DNA of 64,000 nt from an uncultured Bacillota bacterium (GTDB taxonomy: Bacteria > Bacillota > Clostridia > Peptostreptococcales > Anaerovoracaceae): assembly GCA_927441425.1 (NCBI GenBank), contig CAKMKG010000002.1, forward strand, positions 29,994 through 93,993. The letters run 5' to 3'. The stretch's first letter is position 1, and the number at the start of each line of letters is the position of its first letter. The position numbers and the translations under genes were made by a program. This document shows, piece after piece, positions 36,390 to 44,486 of this stretch. The notes beneath the pieces were generated by a model that saw only the letters and a program-made list of their open reading frames with translations, made no database searches and was not told where the DNA came from.

Positions 36390-37149
36390 ATAAATCTACT
36401 TTATAGGACACTACTTTGCCTAGATACTCGATTTCCTCGAAACTATTTACGATATAAATCTGAAAGGTTTTATCCTCAGGAATCAAAAGAATCTTATCAT
36501 TGGAAAAAAATATCTTTCTTAACGTTGCCTGTTTCCGATTATTTGGATATAATGCAATCACATCACGTTCTTTTAATAATTCCAGCTTCGTCGGTAGAGC
36601 ATATATGTAAGAATGGATCGGGATGGTGGGACTCATTGAGGTGTCGCCTAAAAAAAAGTTGATCATATCTCCCTGGGCCTGAACCTTTGAAACACCACCG
36701 CTGGATAAGGTGATCTCGCGGATCAGATCGGAAGAATTCAACTGATTATCCGGACTGATATATCTTGATGACATCTCCAAAGTGGAAAGGATGTCCATAT
36801 CCCTAAGGTAATCGAGAGATTCCTTCGATATTGCATTTTCTTCCGTCTTGCAAAGAGATTCCAGCATGATTCTGTTCAACTGGGAGGATGCAAGCATATA
36901 TTCCTTGATTACTTCCGGAGCCTTTTCCATATAGCCTTGAAAAACCAGCTGGGACTGGTTCTTGCTGTTGCAGACTTTAGCCAACGCCAGAGACACCTCC
37001 GGCGAAGGAGGGGGGAGTTTTCCATTTTTAAGCTGTGATATGTAAGAAGGGGTTATGGAAATATCAAATTGTGTGCATAATTTTGATATCTGTCTCAAGG
37101 ATAGTTCGCTCTCGGAAATAATAGCGTCTAACATTTCTGCATAGCTCAT
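36388..37149 (-). CDS. XRE-family regulator with degenerate S24 (LexA-like) domain
   Basis: This 253-residue protein has an N-terminal XRE helix-turn-helix (residues 13-65; LSLRQISKLCTQF, ITPSYISQLKNGK) and a C-terminal peptidase-S24 fold. The nucleophile-type serine is present at Ser171 in GDTSMSPT. In the alignment by eye, the position of the general-base lysine (LexA TVKRL) is Arg211 in ATLRKI, with a lysine only one place later, and no Ala-Gly or Cys-Gly cleavage pair is seen about 35 residues before the serine. Autocleavage may be lost. The ATG at 37149 is weakly supported (AAGGAAG 11 bases upstream); a TTG seven codons earlier is an alternative. Confidence 0.78.
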   Translation of the reverse strand: MSYAEMLDAIISESELSLRQISKLCTQFDISITPSYISQLKNGKLPPPSPEVSLALAKVCNSKNQSQLVFQGYMEKAPEVIKEYMLASSQLNRIMLESLCKTEENAISKESLDYLRDMDILSTLEMSSRYISPDNQLNSSDLIREITLSSGGVSKVQAQGDMINFFLGDTSMSPTIPIHSYIYALPTKLELLKERDVIALYPNNRKQATLRKIFFSNDKILLIPEDKTFQIYIVNSFEEIEYLGKVVSYKVDL

Positions 37150-37203
37150 GTTTTCAAACACTTCCTTCAATTTTTAGTGAATATGCTGTTGAATAATAAC
37201 TTA

Positions 37204-37232
37204 ACTATAACAATAAGTAATAATAATGTCAA
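37204..37232 (-). promoter_or_regulatory. Sigma-A promoter of the XRE regulator
   Basis: Read on the minus strand: TTGACA (37232-37227), 17 bases, TATAGT (37209-37204), about 55 bases before the coding start. Confidence 0.75.
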
Positions 37233-37234
37233 TT

Positions 37235-37276
37235 ATTATCAGAAAATTATCAGGAATTATGTTATAATCATATCAG
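37235..37276. promoter_or_regulatory. Repeated ATTATCAG motifs between divergent genes
   Basis: ATTATCAG occurs at 37235-37242 and 37246-37253 (11 bases apart, one helical turn), and ATATCAG at 37270-37276. The first pair lies just upstream of the minus-strand -35. A plus-strand TATAAT (37263-37268) for the HD gene lies between the second and third copies. They are candidate operators for the divergent XRE protein. Confidence 0.5.
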
Positions 37277-37286
37277 GGAGAATTCT

Positions 37287-37814
37287 ATGACAAACAAACA
37301 TCCGTCAAGAGAGGAATGCTTGGCGTTATTAAAAAAGTATAATACACCGAATCATGTAATCAGGCATTGTATCATGGTAACTGATACCGCGCTGAAAATC
37401 GGCCAGGCATTAAATGAGAAGGGCTGTGATCTTGATTTAGACTTGATTCAGGGTGCGGGACTCGTCCATGACATCGCAAGGGTAGAGGACAAACACTGGG
37501 AAGTCGGTGCGGAAATCGTTTCCGCATTAGGCTATGACCAGGAGGCTGAAATTATTAAAGTCCATATGTTCTATAATTGCAACCCGAATGAGAATGAAAT
37601 AAATGAGACCGACATTATCTGCCTTGCTGACCGGATGGTGAAGGAAGATAAATATGTGGGTCTGGAGAACCGGATGCAGTATATCCTCGATAAATTTAAG
37701 GGGAATTCGGAAGCTACCCAACGAATCGGCGAAAAAATGAAAGATAATAAAGCGATGATCCTCAGAATCGAGCAGAGACTGGGCACCACAATCGATTCCC
37801 TGATATCGAAGTAA
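37287..37814 (+). CDS. HD-domain phosphohydrolase
   Basis: The 175-residue protein contains an HD metal site: His in IRHCIMV, the HD pair in LVHDIAR (near residues 58-64), and a later KVHMFYN histidine. Such small HD proteins hydrolyse phosphate esters of nucleotides or related compounds; the substrate is unknown. It is divergent from the XRE regulator and lies 56 bases before spoIVFA. Confidence 0.8.
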   Translation: MTNKHPSREECLALLKKYNTPNHVIRHCIMVTDTALKIGQALNEKGCDLDLDLIQGAGLVHDIARVEDKHWEVGAEIVSALGYDQEAEIIKVHMFYNCNPNENEINETDIICLADRMVKEDKYVGLENRMQYILDKFKGNSEATQRIGEKMKDNKAMILRIEQRLGTTIDSLISK

Positions 37815-37821
37815 TATTTTA

Positions 37822-37864
37822 ACCTCCTCGTTAATATGCTTAATTGAAGCAGAGACAAGGAGGT
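37822..37864 (+). promoter_or_regulatory. Stem that could hide the spoIVFA ribosome binding site
   Basis: ACCTCCT (37822-37828) is an exact complement of AGGAGGT (37858-37864), the ribosome binding site of spoIVFA. A short GCTT/AAGC stem (37838-37841 with 37847-37850) lies inside. In a transcript reading through from the HD gene the site would be paired; a transcript starting inside the stem would not be. Confidence 0.45.
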
Positions 37865-37870
37865 ATTTTT

Positions 37871-38527
37871 ATGTATAGGAGCAGAAGATTTATAAAAAGG
37901 AGAAGAAACTACGGCACCACTATTGTAAAACAAGTACTGGTCTGTATTATTATTGTACTTTTAATCATCGTCATAAAAAAAATGGACATAGCAATCGTCA
38001 ATCAGGGGATCGAAGAAATTCAGGCGAGGCTGAATCGTGATTACACGGTGGCAGAGATCTTTCAGTCTGCAAAAGACCTTACGGCTAAAGTCGGAGAGGT
38101 ACCCGAATCCATAGCAGCGGCGTTTCAGAGAAGCGGCAGTAAGCTTGCTTTTTCTCCGCCTGCTGATGAAGCCGCAATCATCTCAACCTTTGGGGAGAAG
38201 ACCGGTTACTTTGAAAGTGAACAGAATGGATTTGAGCGTGGGATAAAATTTCAGTCCGATAAAGAGCTTCAGGTTTTCTCGGTGGGCGGTGGAATCGTTT
38301 CTGAAATAGGAGAAAGCAGCCATTACGGAAACTTCATTAAGGTCGTACACGGAGATGACATCGTCTCAATCTACGGCGGTTGCACCCAAATTTATGTGGA
38401 ATCGCTGGAGAAGGTGAAAAAGGGTCAGCTGATCGCTTCCATCAGTCCGGAAAACAACGGTCATTTAAGTTTTGAGCTCTGGGCTGAGGAAGAAATTGTG
38501 AATCCCGCCGACTACATAGAATTTTAA
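37871..38527 (+). CDS. spoIVFA: SpoIVFA-like regulator (degenerate M23 domain)
   Basis: The 218-residue protein has a basic N-terminus, one transmembrane segment (about residues 22-40), a coiled linker and a C-terminal LytM/M23 fold. The zinc ligands of active M23 enzymes are missing: the HxxxD region reads GIKFQSD and the HxH region reads SIYGGC. This matches SpoIVFA, which holds SpoIVFB inactive in the outer forespore membrane until SpoIVB cuts it. The start at 37871 follows AAGGAGGT by seven bases. The gene ends six bases before spoIVFB. Confidence 0.82.
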   Translation: MYRSRRFIKRRRNYGTTIVKQVLVCIIIVLLIIVIKKMDIAIVNQGIEEIQARLNRDYTVAEIFQSAKDLTAKVGEVPESIAAAFQRSGSKLAFSPPADEAAIISTFGEKTGYFESEQNGFERGIKFQSDKELQVFSVGGGIVSEIGESSHYGNFIKVVHGDDIVSIYGGCTQIYVESLEKVKKGQLIASISPENNGHLSFELWAEEEIVNPADYIEF

Positions 38528-38533
38528 TTTAAC

Positions 38534-39409
38534 ATGTACGAAATAAAGATTTTTCACACAAAGGTTGAACTACATTTTTCCTTATTTCTGCTGCTTCTAA
38601 TCATTATACTATCAGGAAATGCCGTCTTTGCCGCCGCTTCGATTTTCTTTTCCTTTCTTCATGAATTGGCTCACAAACTGATCGCTGTAAAAATGGGATA
38701 TACGCCTGAAAAAATATCCTATGGTCTTTTTGGGGGTGTACTTCATATTCGGGAAGGTTTTGTCAAACCACGGGATGAGCTACTAATCCATCTCGCAGGA
38801 CCTTTTTTTAACATAATGATGGCCTTACTGCTATATGGACTGAATCTCTATTTCTATTTGCCATGGCTTGTACCAATAATTCTGGCCAATGCAGTTCTGG
38901 CTCTCTACAATTTAATGCCGTTTTACCCGCTGGACGGCGGCAAAATTACAGATCTTTATCTGGCTATTTTCCTGGGCTACGGCAGATCTCAGAAAATTTC
39001 CCGATTAATTTCCCTATTATTTTCACTTTTCCTTTTCTTTTTGGGCATTTACTTGGTACAATATAATATACTGAATTTATTCCTGTCTGCCCTGGCAGTC
39101 AATCTTTATGTGGCACGAAAACAAGATAACGGTTTTATTTTCTATAAAATTACTAGAAATATTGAAGAAGGAAATCATAGCGGCAATCCCAAAATTCTTG
39201 TCTGCAGAGAAGATATGAAGGCAGTTAAAATCATTGAACGGTATAAACCATTGGAAAGCAGAATATTTACCATCGTAAGTGAAAAGGGAATATACAGAGG
39301 ACAATTAACTGAACTCGAGCTTTTAAATGGTATCTATTATTGTGGCATCTACGCAGACTTTAAAACCCTATTGGAATTTAAGCGTATGGGGCAACATAAC
39401 ATGAAATAA
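38534..39409 (+). CDS. spoIVFB: Pro-sigma-K processing metalloprotease SpoIVFB (M50)
   Basis: This intramembrane site-2-type protease activates sigma-K in the mother cell. It is 291 residues with about six hydrophobic segments, the zinc motif HELAH at residues 43-47 and the second ligand in NLMPFYPLDGGK. The C-terminal 90 residues look like a CBS-related domain, known in this family to sense ATP. There is hardly a ribosome binding site before the ATG, so translation is probably coupled to spoIVFA. Confidence 0.9.
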   Translation: MYEIKIFHTKVELHFSLFLLLLIIILSGNAVFAAASIFFSFLHELAHKLIAVKMGYTPEKISYGLFGGVLHIREGFVKPRDELLIHLAGPFFNIMMALLLYGLNLYFYLPWLVPIILANAVLALYNLMPFYPLDGGKITDLYLAIFLGYGRSQKISRLISLLFSLFLFFLGIYLVQYNILNLFLSALAVNLYVARKQDNGFIFYKITRNIEEGNHSGNPKILVCREDMKAVKIIERYKPLESRIFTIVSEKGIYRGQLTELELLNGIYYCGIYADFKTLLEFKRMGQHNMK

Positions 39410-39450
39410 TAACGGGCCAATAAGGCCTGAAACAGAAACGGAGTGAATCA

Positions 39451-41298
39451 ATGAAAATCACAGAACAGCTGGACAAGCTTTTAATGAGAGTTGAAAAGCC
39501 TGCCAGATATACGGGTGGGGAATGGAATACTGCAAAGAAAGACCCTTCAAAAATAAAAACGAGATTTGGGTTTGCCTTTCCGGACACCTACGAAATCGGT
39601 ATGTCCTATCTTGGGCTGCAGATCATATATCATCTTTTGAACAAAGAGGATTCCGTCTATTGCGAGCGTGTTTTCGCACCAGCTCTTGACATGGAAGCTC
39701 TCATGAGAACAGAAGGGTTACCTTTATTCACACTGGAAACGAAATCTGAGGTGAAAGATCTTGATATTCTGGGGTTTACGCTTCAATATGAGTTATCCTT
39801 CAGTAATATCATCAACATGCTTGATTTGGGCGGTATTCCGTATAAAAGTTCAGAACGGGACAGTGGTGATCCGTTTATTGCAGCCGGTGGCCCATGTGCC
39901 TTTAATCCGGAGCCCCTTGCTGATGTTGTAGATTTCTTTATGCTGGGAGACGGAGAAGAAGTTCTCATCGAAGTTTGTGCGCTTCACGGACGCTGGAAGG
40001 ACTCAGGCCAAGAGAAAGAGGTCTTCCTGAAGCAGCTGACGCAGATAAAAGGGGTCTATGTACCTAAATTTTATTCGCCTGTATACAATGACGATGGCAC
40101 CATCAAGGAAATCATAAAGAATTACGAGCAGGCACCTGACATGGTTGAAAAGTGTATTGTAGAAGATTTGGAGACGGTAGATTTCCCGGTGAACAGTATC
40201 GTACCTTTTATTGAGGCTGTTCATGATAGGGCCGTGGTAGAGATTTTCAGAGGCTGTTCCAGAGGCTGCAGATTTTGTCAGGCAGGAATGATCTATCGTC
40301 CTGTCAGAGAGCGTTCAAAGGATAAAATAAAGGAAATTGCGGCACAGCAACTGAATGCCACCGGCCATGAAGAACTGTCCATTTTATCCCTGTCAACAAG
40401 CGACCATTCAGAAATCGAGCCTCTGGTGAAAGAATTGATGCACATCTGCAAGGAGAACAATGTTTCGTTATCTCTGCCTTCCTTGCGGCTGGATTCCTTC
40501 TCCTTCAAGGTGCTTTCGGAAATACAAGGGTATAAAAAATCAGGTCTGACCTTTGCCCCGGAGGCAGGAACCCAACGGCTCAGAGACGTAATCAATAAGT
40601 CCATTACAGACCATGATATCTACCATTCGATGGAGCAGGCTATTGAGCTTGGCTGGACAAACATCAAACTCTATTTTATGGTTGGTCTGCCGACGGAAAC
40701 CTTCGAGGATCTGGATGGTATCGTCGAAATCGCTAAAAATATAACTGATATTAACTACAGAATCACGGGGAAGCGGGGAAGGTTCAATATAACCGTCAGC
40801 GTTTCTAACTTTGTCCCAAAAGCGCATACCCCTTTTCAATGGGTTCCGCAGAACACCGCAGAACAGTTTCGTGAAAAGCATTACTATTTAAAGGACAGGC
40901 TAAAAAAAATAAAAGGTGTTTCTTTTAACTACCACGGTACAGATGCCAGTCATATGGAGGCTGTCTTTGCGAGAGGTGACAGACGAGTTTGTGATGCTCT
41001 GATCAGAGCAAAGGAGCTTGGCTGTAAATTTGATGGCTGGCGCGAGCACTTTCAATATGAACTTTGGATCAAGGCTTTTCAGGAAACAGGGATCGATCCA
41101 GATTTTTATGCCATTCGGGAACGGTCTTATGATGAAATCCTGCCTTGGGATCTGATCGATGCCGGAATATCGAAGAAATTTCTAATGACGGAAAACAATC
41201 AAGCAATTTCTGGTGTACAGAGTCCGGACTGCAGAGTTCAGTGCATCGGCTGTGGTATCAATGAAAAGGTGAACTGTACAAAGGAGGGAACGCTGTGA
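39451..41298 (+). CDS. TIGR03960-family B12-binding/radical-SAM protein
   Basis: The 615-residue protein has an N-terminal Rossmann-like region, a radical-SAM core with CSRGCRFC near residues 270-277 and GLTFAPEAGTQRLRDVI typical of YgiQ-like proteins, and a C-terminal cysteine cluster (CRVQCIGCG, then VNC). The substrate is unknown. It overlaps the next gene by four bases (GTGA). The pair commonly follows spoIVFB and precedes RNase G in Clostridia, but RNase G is absent here. Confidence 0.88.
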   Translation: MKITEQLDKLLMRVEKPARYTGGEWNTAKKDPSKIKTRFGFAFPDTYEIGMSYLGLQIIYHLLNKEDSVYCERVFAPALDMEALMRTEGLPLFTLETKSEVKDLDILGFTLQYELSFSNIINMLDLGGIPYKSSERDSGDPFIAAGGPCAFNPEPLADVVDFFMLGDGEEVLIEVCALHGRWKDSGQEKEVFLKQLTQIKGVYVPKFYSPVYNDDGTIKEIIKNYEQAPDMVEKCIVEDLETVDFPVNSIVPFIEAVHDRAVVEIFRGCSRGCRFCQAGMIYRPVRERSKDKIKEIAAQQLNATGHEELSILSLSTSDHSEIEPLVKELMHICKENNVSLSLPSLRLDSFSFKVLSEIQGYKKSGLTFAPEAGTQRLRDVINKSITDHDIYHSMEQAIELGWTNIKLYFMVGLPTETFEDLDGIVEIAKNITDINYRITGKRGRFNITVSVSNFVPKAHTPFQWVPQNTAEQFREKHYYLKDRLKKIKGVSFNYHGTDASHMEAVFARGDRRVCDALIRAKELGCKFDGWREHFQYELWIKAFQETGIDPDFYAIRERSYDEILPWDLIDAGISKKFLMTENNQAISGVQSPDCRVQCIGCGINEKVNCTKEGTL

Positions 41299-41975
41299 AC
41301 AGATATGTGATCAAATTTTCAAAGGAAGGCATCCTCCGGTATATCTCTCATTTGGACTTGCTTCGGCTTTTCAAGCGATCATTCAAACGTGTTGGGATTA
41401 AGCTGTTGTATTCTCAGGGCTTCAATCCCCATCCTAAAATGAGCTTTGCACAGCCTCTGTCTCTTGGGTATTCCAGCACCGGAGAATATCTGGAATTTGA
41501 GACAACGACATCGGTTCCTGCCGGTGAGATCCTCACAAAAATCAACTCGATTATGCCGGAGGGCATCCTGATTCTATCTTGTGATGAGCTAACCGAGGGC
41601 GGAAAAACGCTGGCAGCACTGACGGAGTACGCAGATTATGAATTATCAATCCCTTTGGAAAACAGTCTTGATGAGAACGTCAAAGAACTCATCGATAAAT
41701 ACATGCATCAGGAACAGATTAAGGTTTTAAAGCATCAAAGGAAAAGCGGAAAGGATATCGAAATCGATATCAAGCCATTGATTTCAGAAATTGATGGAAC
41801 AATACTTGATAATAACAATAAATTAATTATGTTAACTGTTAAGTTAGCCGCAGGTAGTAATGCAAATTTAAGTCCTGAGATGATATTAACCTCCTTCTTC
41901 AATTTTGCTGAAATGACCTATGACAGAGCTAAGGTTTTCATTAAGAGAACAGAAATTTATTTTAGTAATAATTGA
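41295..41975 (+). CDS. TIGR03936-family (DUF2344) radical-SAM partner
   Basis: This 226-residue protein begins MNRYVIKFSKEGILRYISHLDLLRLF and contains QGFNPHPKMSFAQPLSLGYSS, the family hallmark. It is often fused to or adjacent to the TIGR03960 radical-SAM enzyme, so the two probably act together, perhaps on RNA; this is inference. The start is a GTG overlapping the previous stop. Its stop codon overlaps the -35 of the next promoter. Confidence 0.85.
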   Translation: MNRYVIKFSKEGILRYISHLDLLRLFKRSFKRVGIKLLYSQGFNPHPKMSFAQPLSLGYSSTGEYLEFETTTSVPAGEILTKINSIMPEGILILSCDELTEGGKTLAALTEYADYELSIPLENSLDENVKELIDKYMHQEQIKVLKHQRKSGKDIEIDIKPLISEIDGTILDNNNKLIMLTVKLAAGSNANLSPEMILTSFFNFAEMTYDRAKVFIKRTEIYFSNN

Positions 41976-42000
41976 CATTTATATCCCATTAATGTATTAT
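41972..42000 (+). promoter_or_regulatory. Sigma-A promoter of the comEA-like gene
   Basis: TTGACA (41972-41977), 17 bases, TATTAT (41995-42000). The -35 overlaps the stop codon of the preceding gene. Confidence 0.78.
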
Positions 42001-42023
42001 TATGGTAATTATACATTAATGGG
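41985..42023. repeat. 12-bp perfect inverted repeat over the comEA-like promoter
   Basis: CCCATTAATGTA (41985-41996) and TACATTAATGGG (42012-42023) are exact complements 15 bases apart. The left arm covers the spacer and start of the -10; the right arm ends in the GGGGG ribosome binding site. Protein binding would cover promoter and start site, and in read-through RNA the same arms would hide the binding site. Confidence 0.7.
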
Positions 42024-42032
42024 GGTATTGAT

Positions 42033-42680
42033 ATGAATTTAACTAAATTTTTTGAACAGGATAAAAAGTTATTGATAAAGGTAATTGCAGGAGTGATACT
42101 CCTTGTGATTGCCTTTGCATTTTATTTGATGAAAGAGAATACTTCTGATGGGGAAATGGAATTGTCGATGATCCCGGAAGACACTGAAATTGGGAGCAAC
42201 CATCAGCTAACCAATGCTGCCATTGATGAAAAGATCATGATTTTAGTCGATGTGGCTGGTGCTGTGGTACGTCCATCTGTCGTGGAATTAACCGAAGGCA
42301 GCCGTATATTTGAAGCGATAGAAAAGGCAGGAGGACTGACCGGCGAAGCGGATATGCGCGGTACCAATCAAGCTGAGGTTTTGATGGACGGGCAGAAGGT
42401 TTATATCCCTACGAAGCAGGAAGTTCAGGATATCAGAGAAGGTTCCACAACCTCAATCTTTTCTTTTCAAGAGGAGTCCGGCCGATCTGGACTAATCAAT
42501 ATCAATACAGCTGATTCGGAGACCTTGCAGCAACTTTCCGGCATCGGGCCCGTAACCGCTGATAAAATCATCAATTACCGAAATGAAAACGGAAAATTCA
42601 AGAGCATTGAGGATATCAAGAACGTTAACGGAATCGGCGATAAGACCTTTGAAAAATTCAAAAGTAAAATAACTGTTTAA
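42033..42680 (+). CDS. comEA: ComEA-like helix-hairpin-helix DNA-binding protein
   Basis: The 215-residue protein has one N-terminal transmembrane helix (about residues 15-34), a SLBB domain (VDVAGAVVRPSVVELTEGSRI) and a C-terminal double HhH domain (LININTADSETLQQL, GIGPVTADKI, VNGIGDKTF). This is the ComEA layout, a DNA receptor in natural transformation. No comEC follows, so uptake cannot be inferred from this locus alone. Confidence 0.87.
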   Translation: MNLTKFFEQDKKLLIKVIAGVILLVIAFAFYLMKENTSDGEMELSMIPEDTEIGSNHQLTNAAIDEKIMILVDVAGAVVRPSVVELTEGSRIFEAIEKAGGLTGEADMRGTNQAEVLMDGQKVYIPTKQEVQDIREGSTTSIFSFQEESGRSGLININTADSETLQQLSGIGPVTADKIINYRNENGKFKSIEDIKNVNGIGDKTFEKFKSKITV

Positions 42681-42722
42681 AAAATACTGGAATTGTCAAC
42701 ACTAAATTTTGAGGTGATGGCA

Positions 42723-43205
42723 ATGTTTAGTCAAAGAAAGAGCTTTTTTAAAGGAAAGCTGTTCTATGTTGTTCTTTTCGCATTGTTCGCATTCGGCCTT
42801 TGGTTAAATCAGGCTCCTATGGATCCGGATAATACTAACGATGTCAACACTGACTCGAATTATTCCGCGACAAACGGTGCTTTGAATCAAGGAGTCAGCG
42901 GAAGCGATAATATCATGGACAACATTATTGGGGGCAGAAATAAAGCTACCCAGGGGGGTATTGAAAATGCGGGCACTGTATTAGTCCCCTTAGAACCGGA
43001 AAACACCGGATATTATCTCGTTAAGGAAATTGACGGGATCATTAAAATCTTTTTTTATGATGACGACGGAAAGGAATCTTTGATCAGAGAGACAGACATT
43101 GCATTCTCACTTTTAAGCATTACGGATCAGTCTCTCTTCCAAAAAGGTGTGATCAAGCATACACCGGAAGAGTTGGATGAACTTTTACAGGATTTTGAGA
43201 GCTAG
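42723..43205 (+). CDS. BofC C-terminal-domain-like protein
   Basis: The 160-residue protein has one N-terminal hydrophobic segment (residues 13-29), a Asn/Asp/Ser/Gly-rich linker to about residue 85, and a C-terminal domain (YYLVKEIDGIIKIFF, then IAFSLLSITDQSLFQKGV, then TPEELDELLQDF). That order of a short beta pair, a small-residue helix and an acidic ending resembles BofC, the forespore inhibitor of SpoIVB. It lies 13 bases before spoIVB. The ATG at 42723 follows GAGGTGA; a TTG frame from 42693 would run through the site. The assignment is by eye. Confidence 0.6.
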   Translation: MFSQRKSFFKGKLFYVVLFALFAFGLWLNQAPMDPDNTNDVNTDSNYSATNGALNQGVSGSDNIMDNIIGGRNKATQGGIENAGTVLVPLEPENTGYYLVKEIDGIIKIFFYDDDGKESLIRETDIAFSLLSITDQSLFQKGVIKHTPEELDELLQDFES

Positions 43206-43218
43206 ATGGAGGATGAGA

Positions 43219-44337
43219 ATGTATAAAGAAGTCTTGAAAAAAGGATCTTATCTGATCCTTACTTTTATTGTTGCGTCGTTCATGGTTTTGGGCAGTTTTA
43301 TAACTTATATTCCAAGCGATATCAAGATTTTCGCAAATGAAACAAAGACAATAAAGTTGCCCCTGAAAGAAGTCACGATTAGTGTACTTCCGGAACGAGT
43401 GCTCATCCCGGGCGGTCATTCCGTGGGTGTCAGGATGAATGTAAAGGGTGTCTTGGTTGTAGGTCTGGAAGAAATCGAAACACCAGAAGGAAAATATGTC
43501 AATCCGGGATTGGACGCCGGCTTGCAAATTGGAGACAATATCCTTGAAATCAATGGAACCAAGATGAATAACGCAAGAGAAGTTAAGGAAATTATCAATA
43601 AGATAAAAACAGATGTCAGATTGAAAGTAAAAAGAAAAGATGATATTATTAATATTAAATTAACACCGGTTATATCGGTGGAAGATAATCTTTACAAAAT
43701 CGGTGTATGGGTTAAGGATAAAACGGCAGGGATTGGCACGTTGACATTCTATGACCCTTCCAACAACACCTTCGGTGCTTTGGGTCATGCGATCACAGAT
43801 CCTGAGACCGGAACCATTCTGTCTGTAGCACAAGGGGAATTGCTAAATTCCAAGGTGGAATCTGTAAAGCTTGGAAAGGCAGGCACTCCGGGAGAGATCA
43901 AAGGCATATTTTACGAAGCCGATCAGCCTCTTGGAAAACTAACATTAAATACGGAATATGGCATTTTCGGGGAAACCTACGACAAGATTCTTAACCCAAT
44001 TTATCTGAAGCCTCTTCACATCGGCTATCAGAATGAAATTAAAAGAGGGCCAGCACATATCTTAACGACTTTAGATGGCGATAAGATTGAAAAGTATAGC
44101 ATCATGATTGAAAAAATCAACCATCAGACGAAAGCAAGTACAAAAAGCATGATCATCAAAGTCACTGATGAAAGACTGCTTGCGAAAAGCGGCGGCATCA
44201 TTCAGGGTATGAGTGGGAGTCCAATTATTCAGAATAACAAGATCGTTGGAGCCGTAACCCATGTTTTCGTAAATGATCCGCAAAAGGGATATGGCATCTT
44301 CATCGAGTGGATGCTTTATCATTCAAATGTCGAATAA
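43219..44337 (+). CDS. spoIVB: SpoIVB serine peptidase (S55)
   Basis: SpoIVB is made in the forespore, crosses to the intermembrane space and cleaves SpoIVFA to trigger sigma-K activation. The 372-residue protein has one N-terminal membrane anchor (residues 8-30), a PDZ domain (about 75-155; AGLQIGDNILEING) and the S55 domain with His190 in GALGHAIT and the serine motif GMSGSP at 330-335. GGAGG at 43208-43212 places the start at 43219. It precedes spo0A, as in Bacillus. Confidence 0.94.
   Translation: MYKEVLKKGSYLILTFIVASFMVLGSFITYIPSDIKIFANETKTIKLPLKEVTISVLPERVLIPGGHSVGVRMNVKGVLVVGLEEIETPEGKYVNPGLDAGLQIGDNILEINGTKMNNAREVKEIINKIKTDVRLKVKRKDDIINIKLTPVISVEDNLYKIGVWVKDKTAGIGTLTFYDPSNNTFGALGHAITDPETGTILSVAQGELLNSKVESVKLGKAGTPGEIKGIFYEADQPLGKLTLNTEYGIFGETYDKILNPIYLKPLHIGYQNEIKRGPAHILTTLDGDKIEKYSIMIEKINHQTKASTKSMIIKVTDERLLAKSGGIIQGMSGSPIIQNNKIVGAVTHVFVNDPQKGYGIFIEWMLYHSNVE
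44328..44334 (+). promoter_or_regulatory. Candidate Spo0A box
   Basis: TGTCGAA, the exact 0A-box core, occurs at the spoIVB stop codon 153 bases before spo0A. Spo0A autoregulates through such sites in Bacillus. A seven-base match can occur by chance, especially inside coding sequence. Confidence 0.4.
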
Positions 44338-44486
44338 AGTCGGATACCATTAGTAAATAGCGTAACTTTCTAATTTCAGCCTATTGAAAAAGAAAAAGAA
44401 TTTCTTTACTATATGATTATAGGGAATTATGTACGACTGTAAAGAAAATGGAAAAAACTTGCGTAAAGCTAAAGGGGGATATGTCA

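Noticed and set aside
36388..37149. The XRE/S24 gene as lexA
   Set aside because: The N-terminus is an XRE helix-turn-helix rather than the LexA winged helix, the catalytic lysine position is altered and the cleavage pair is missing.
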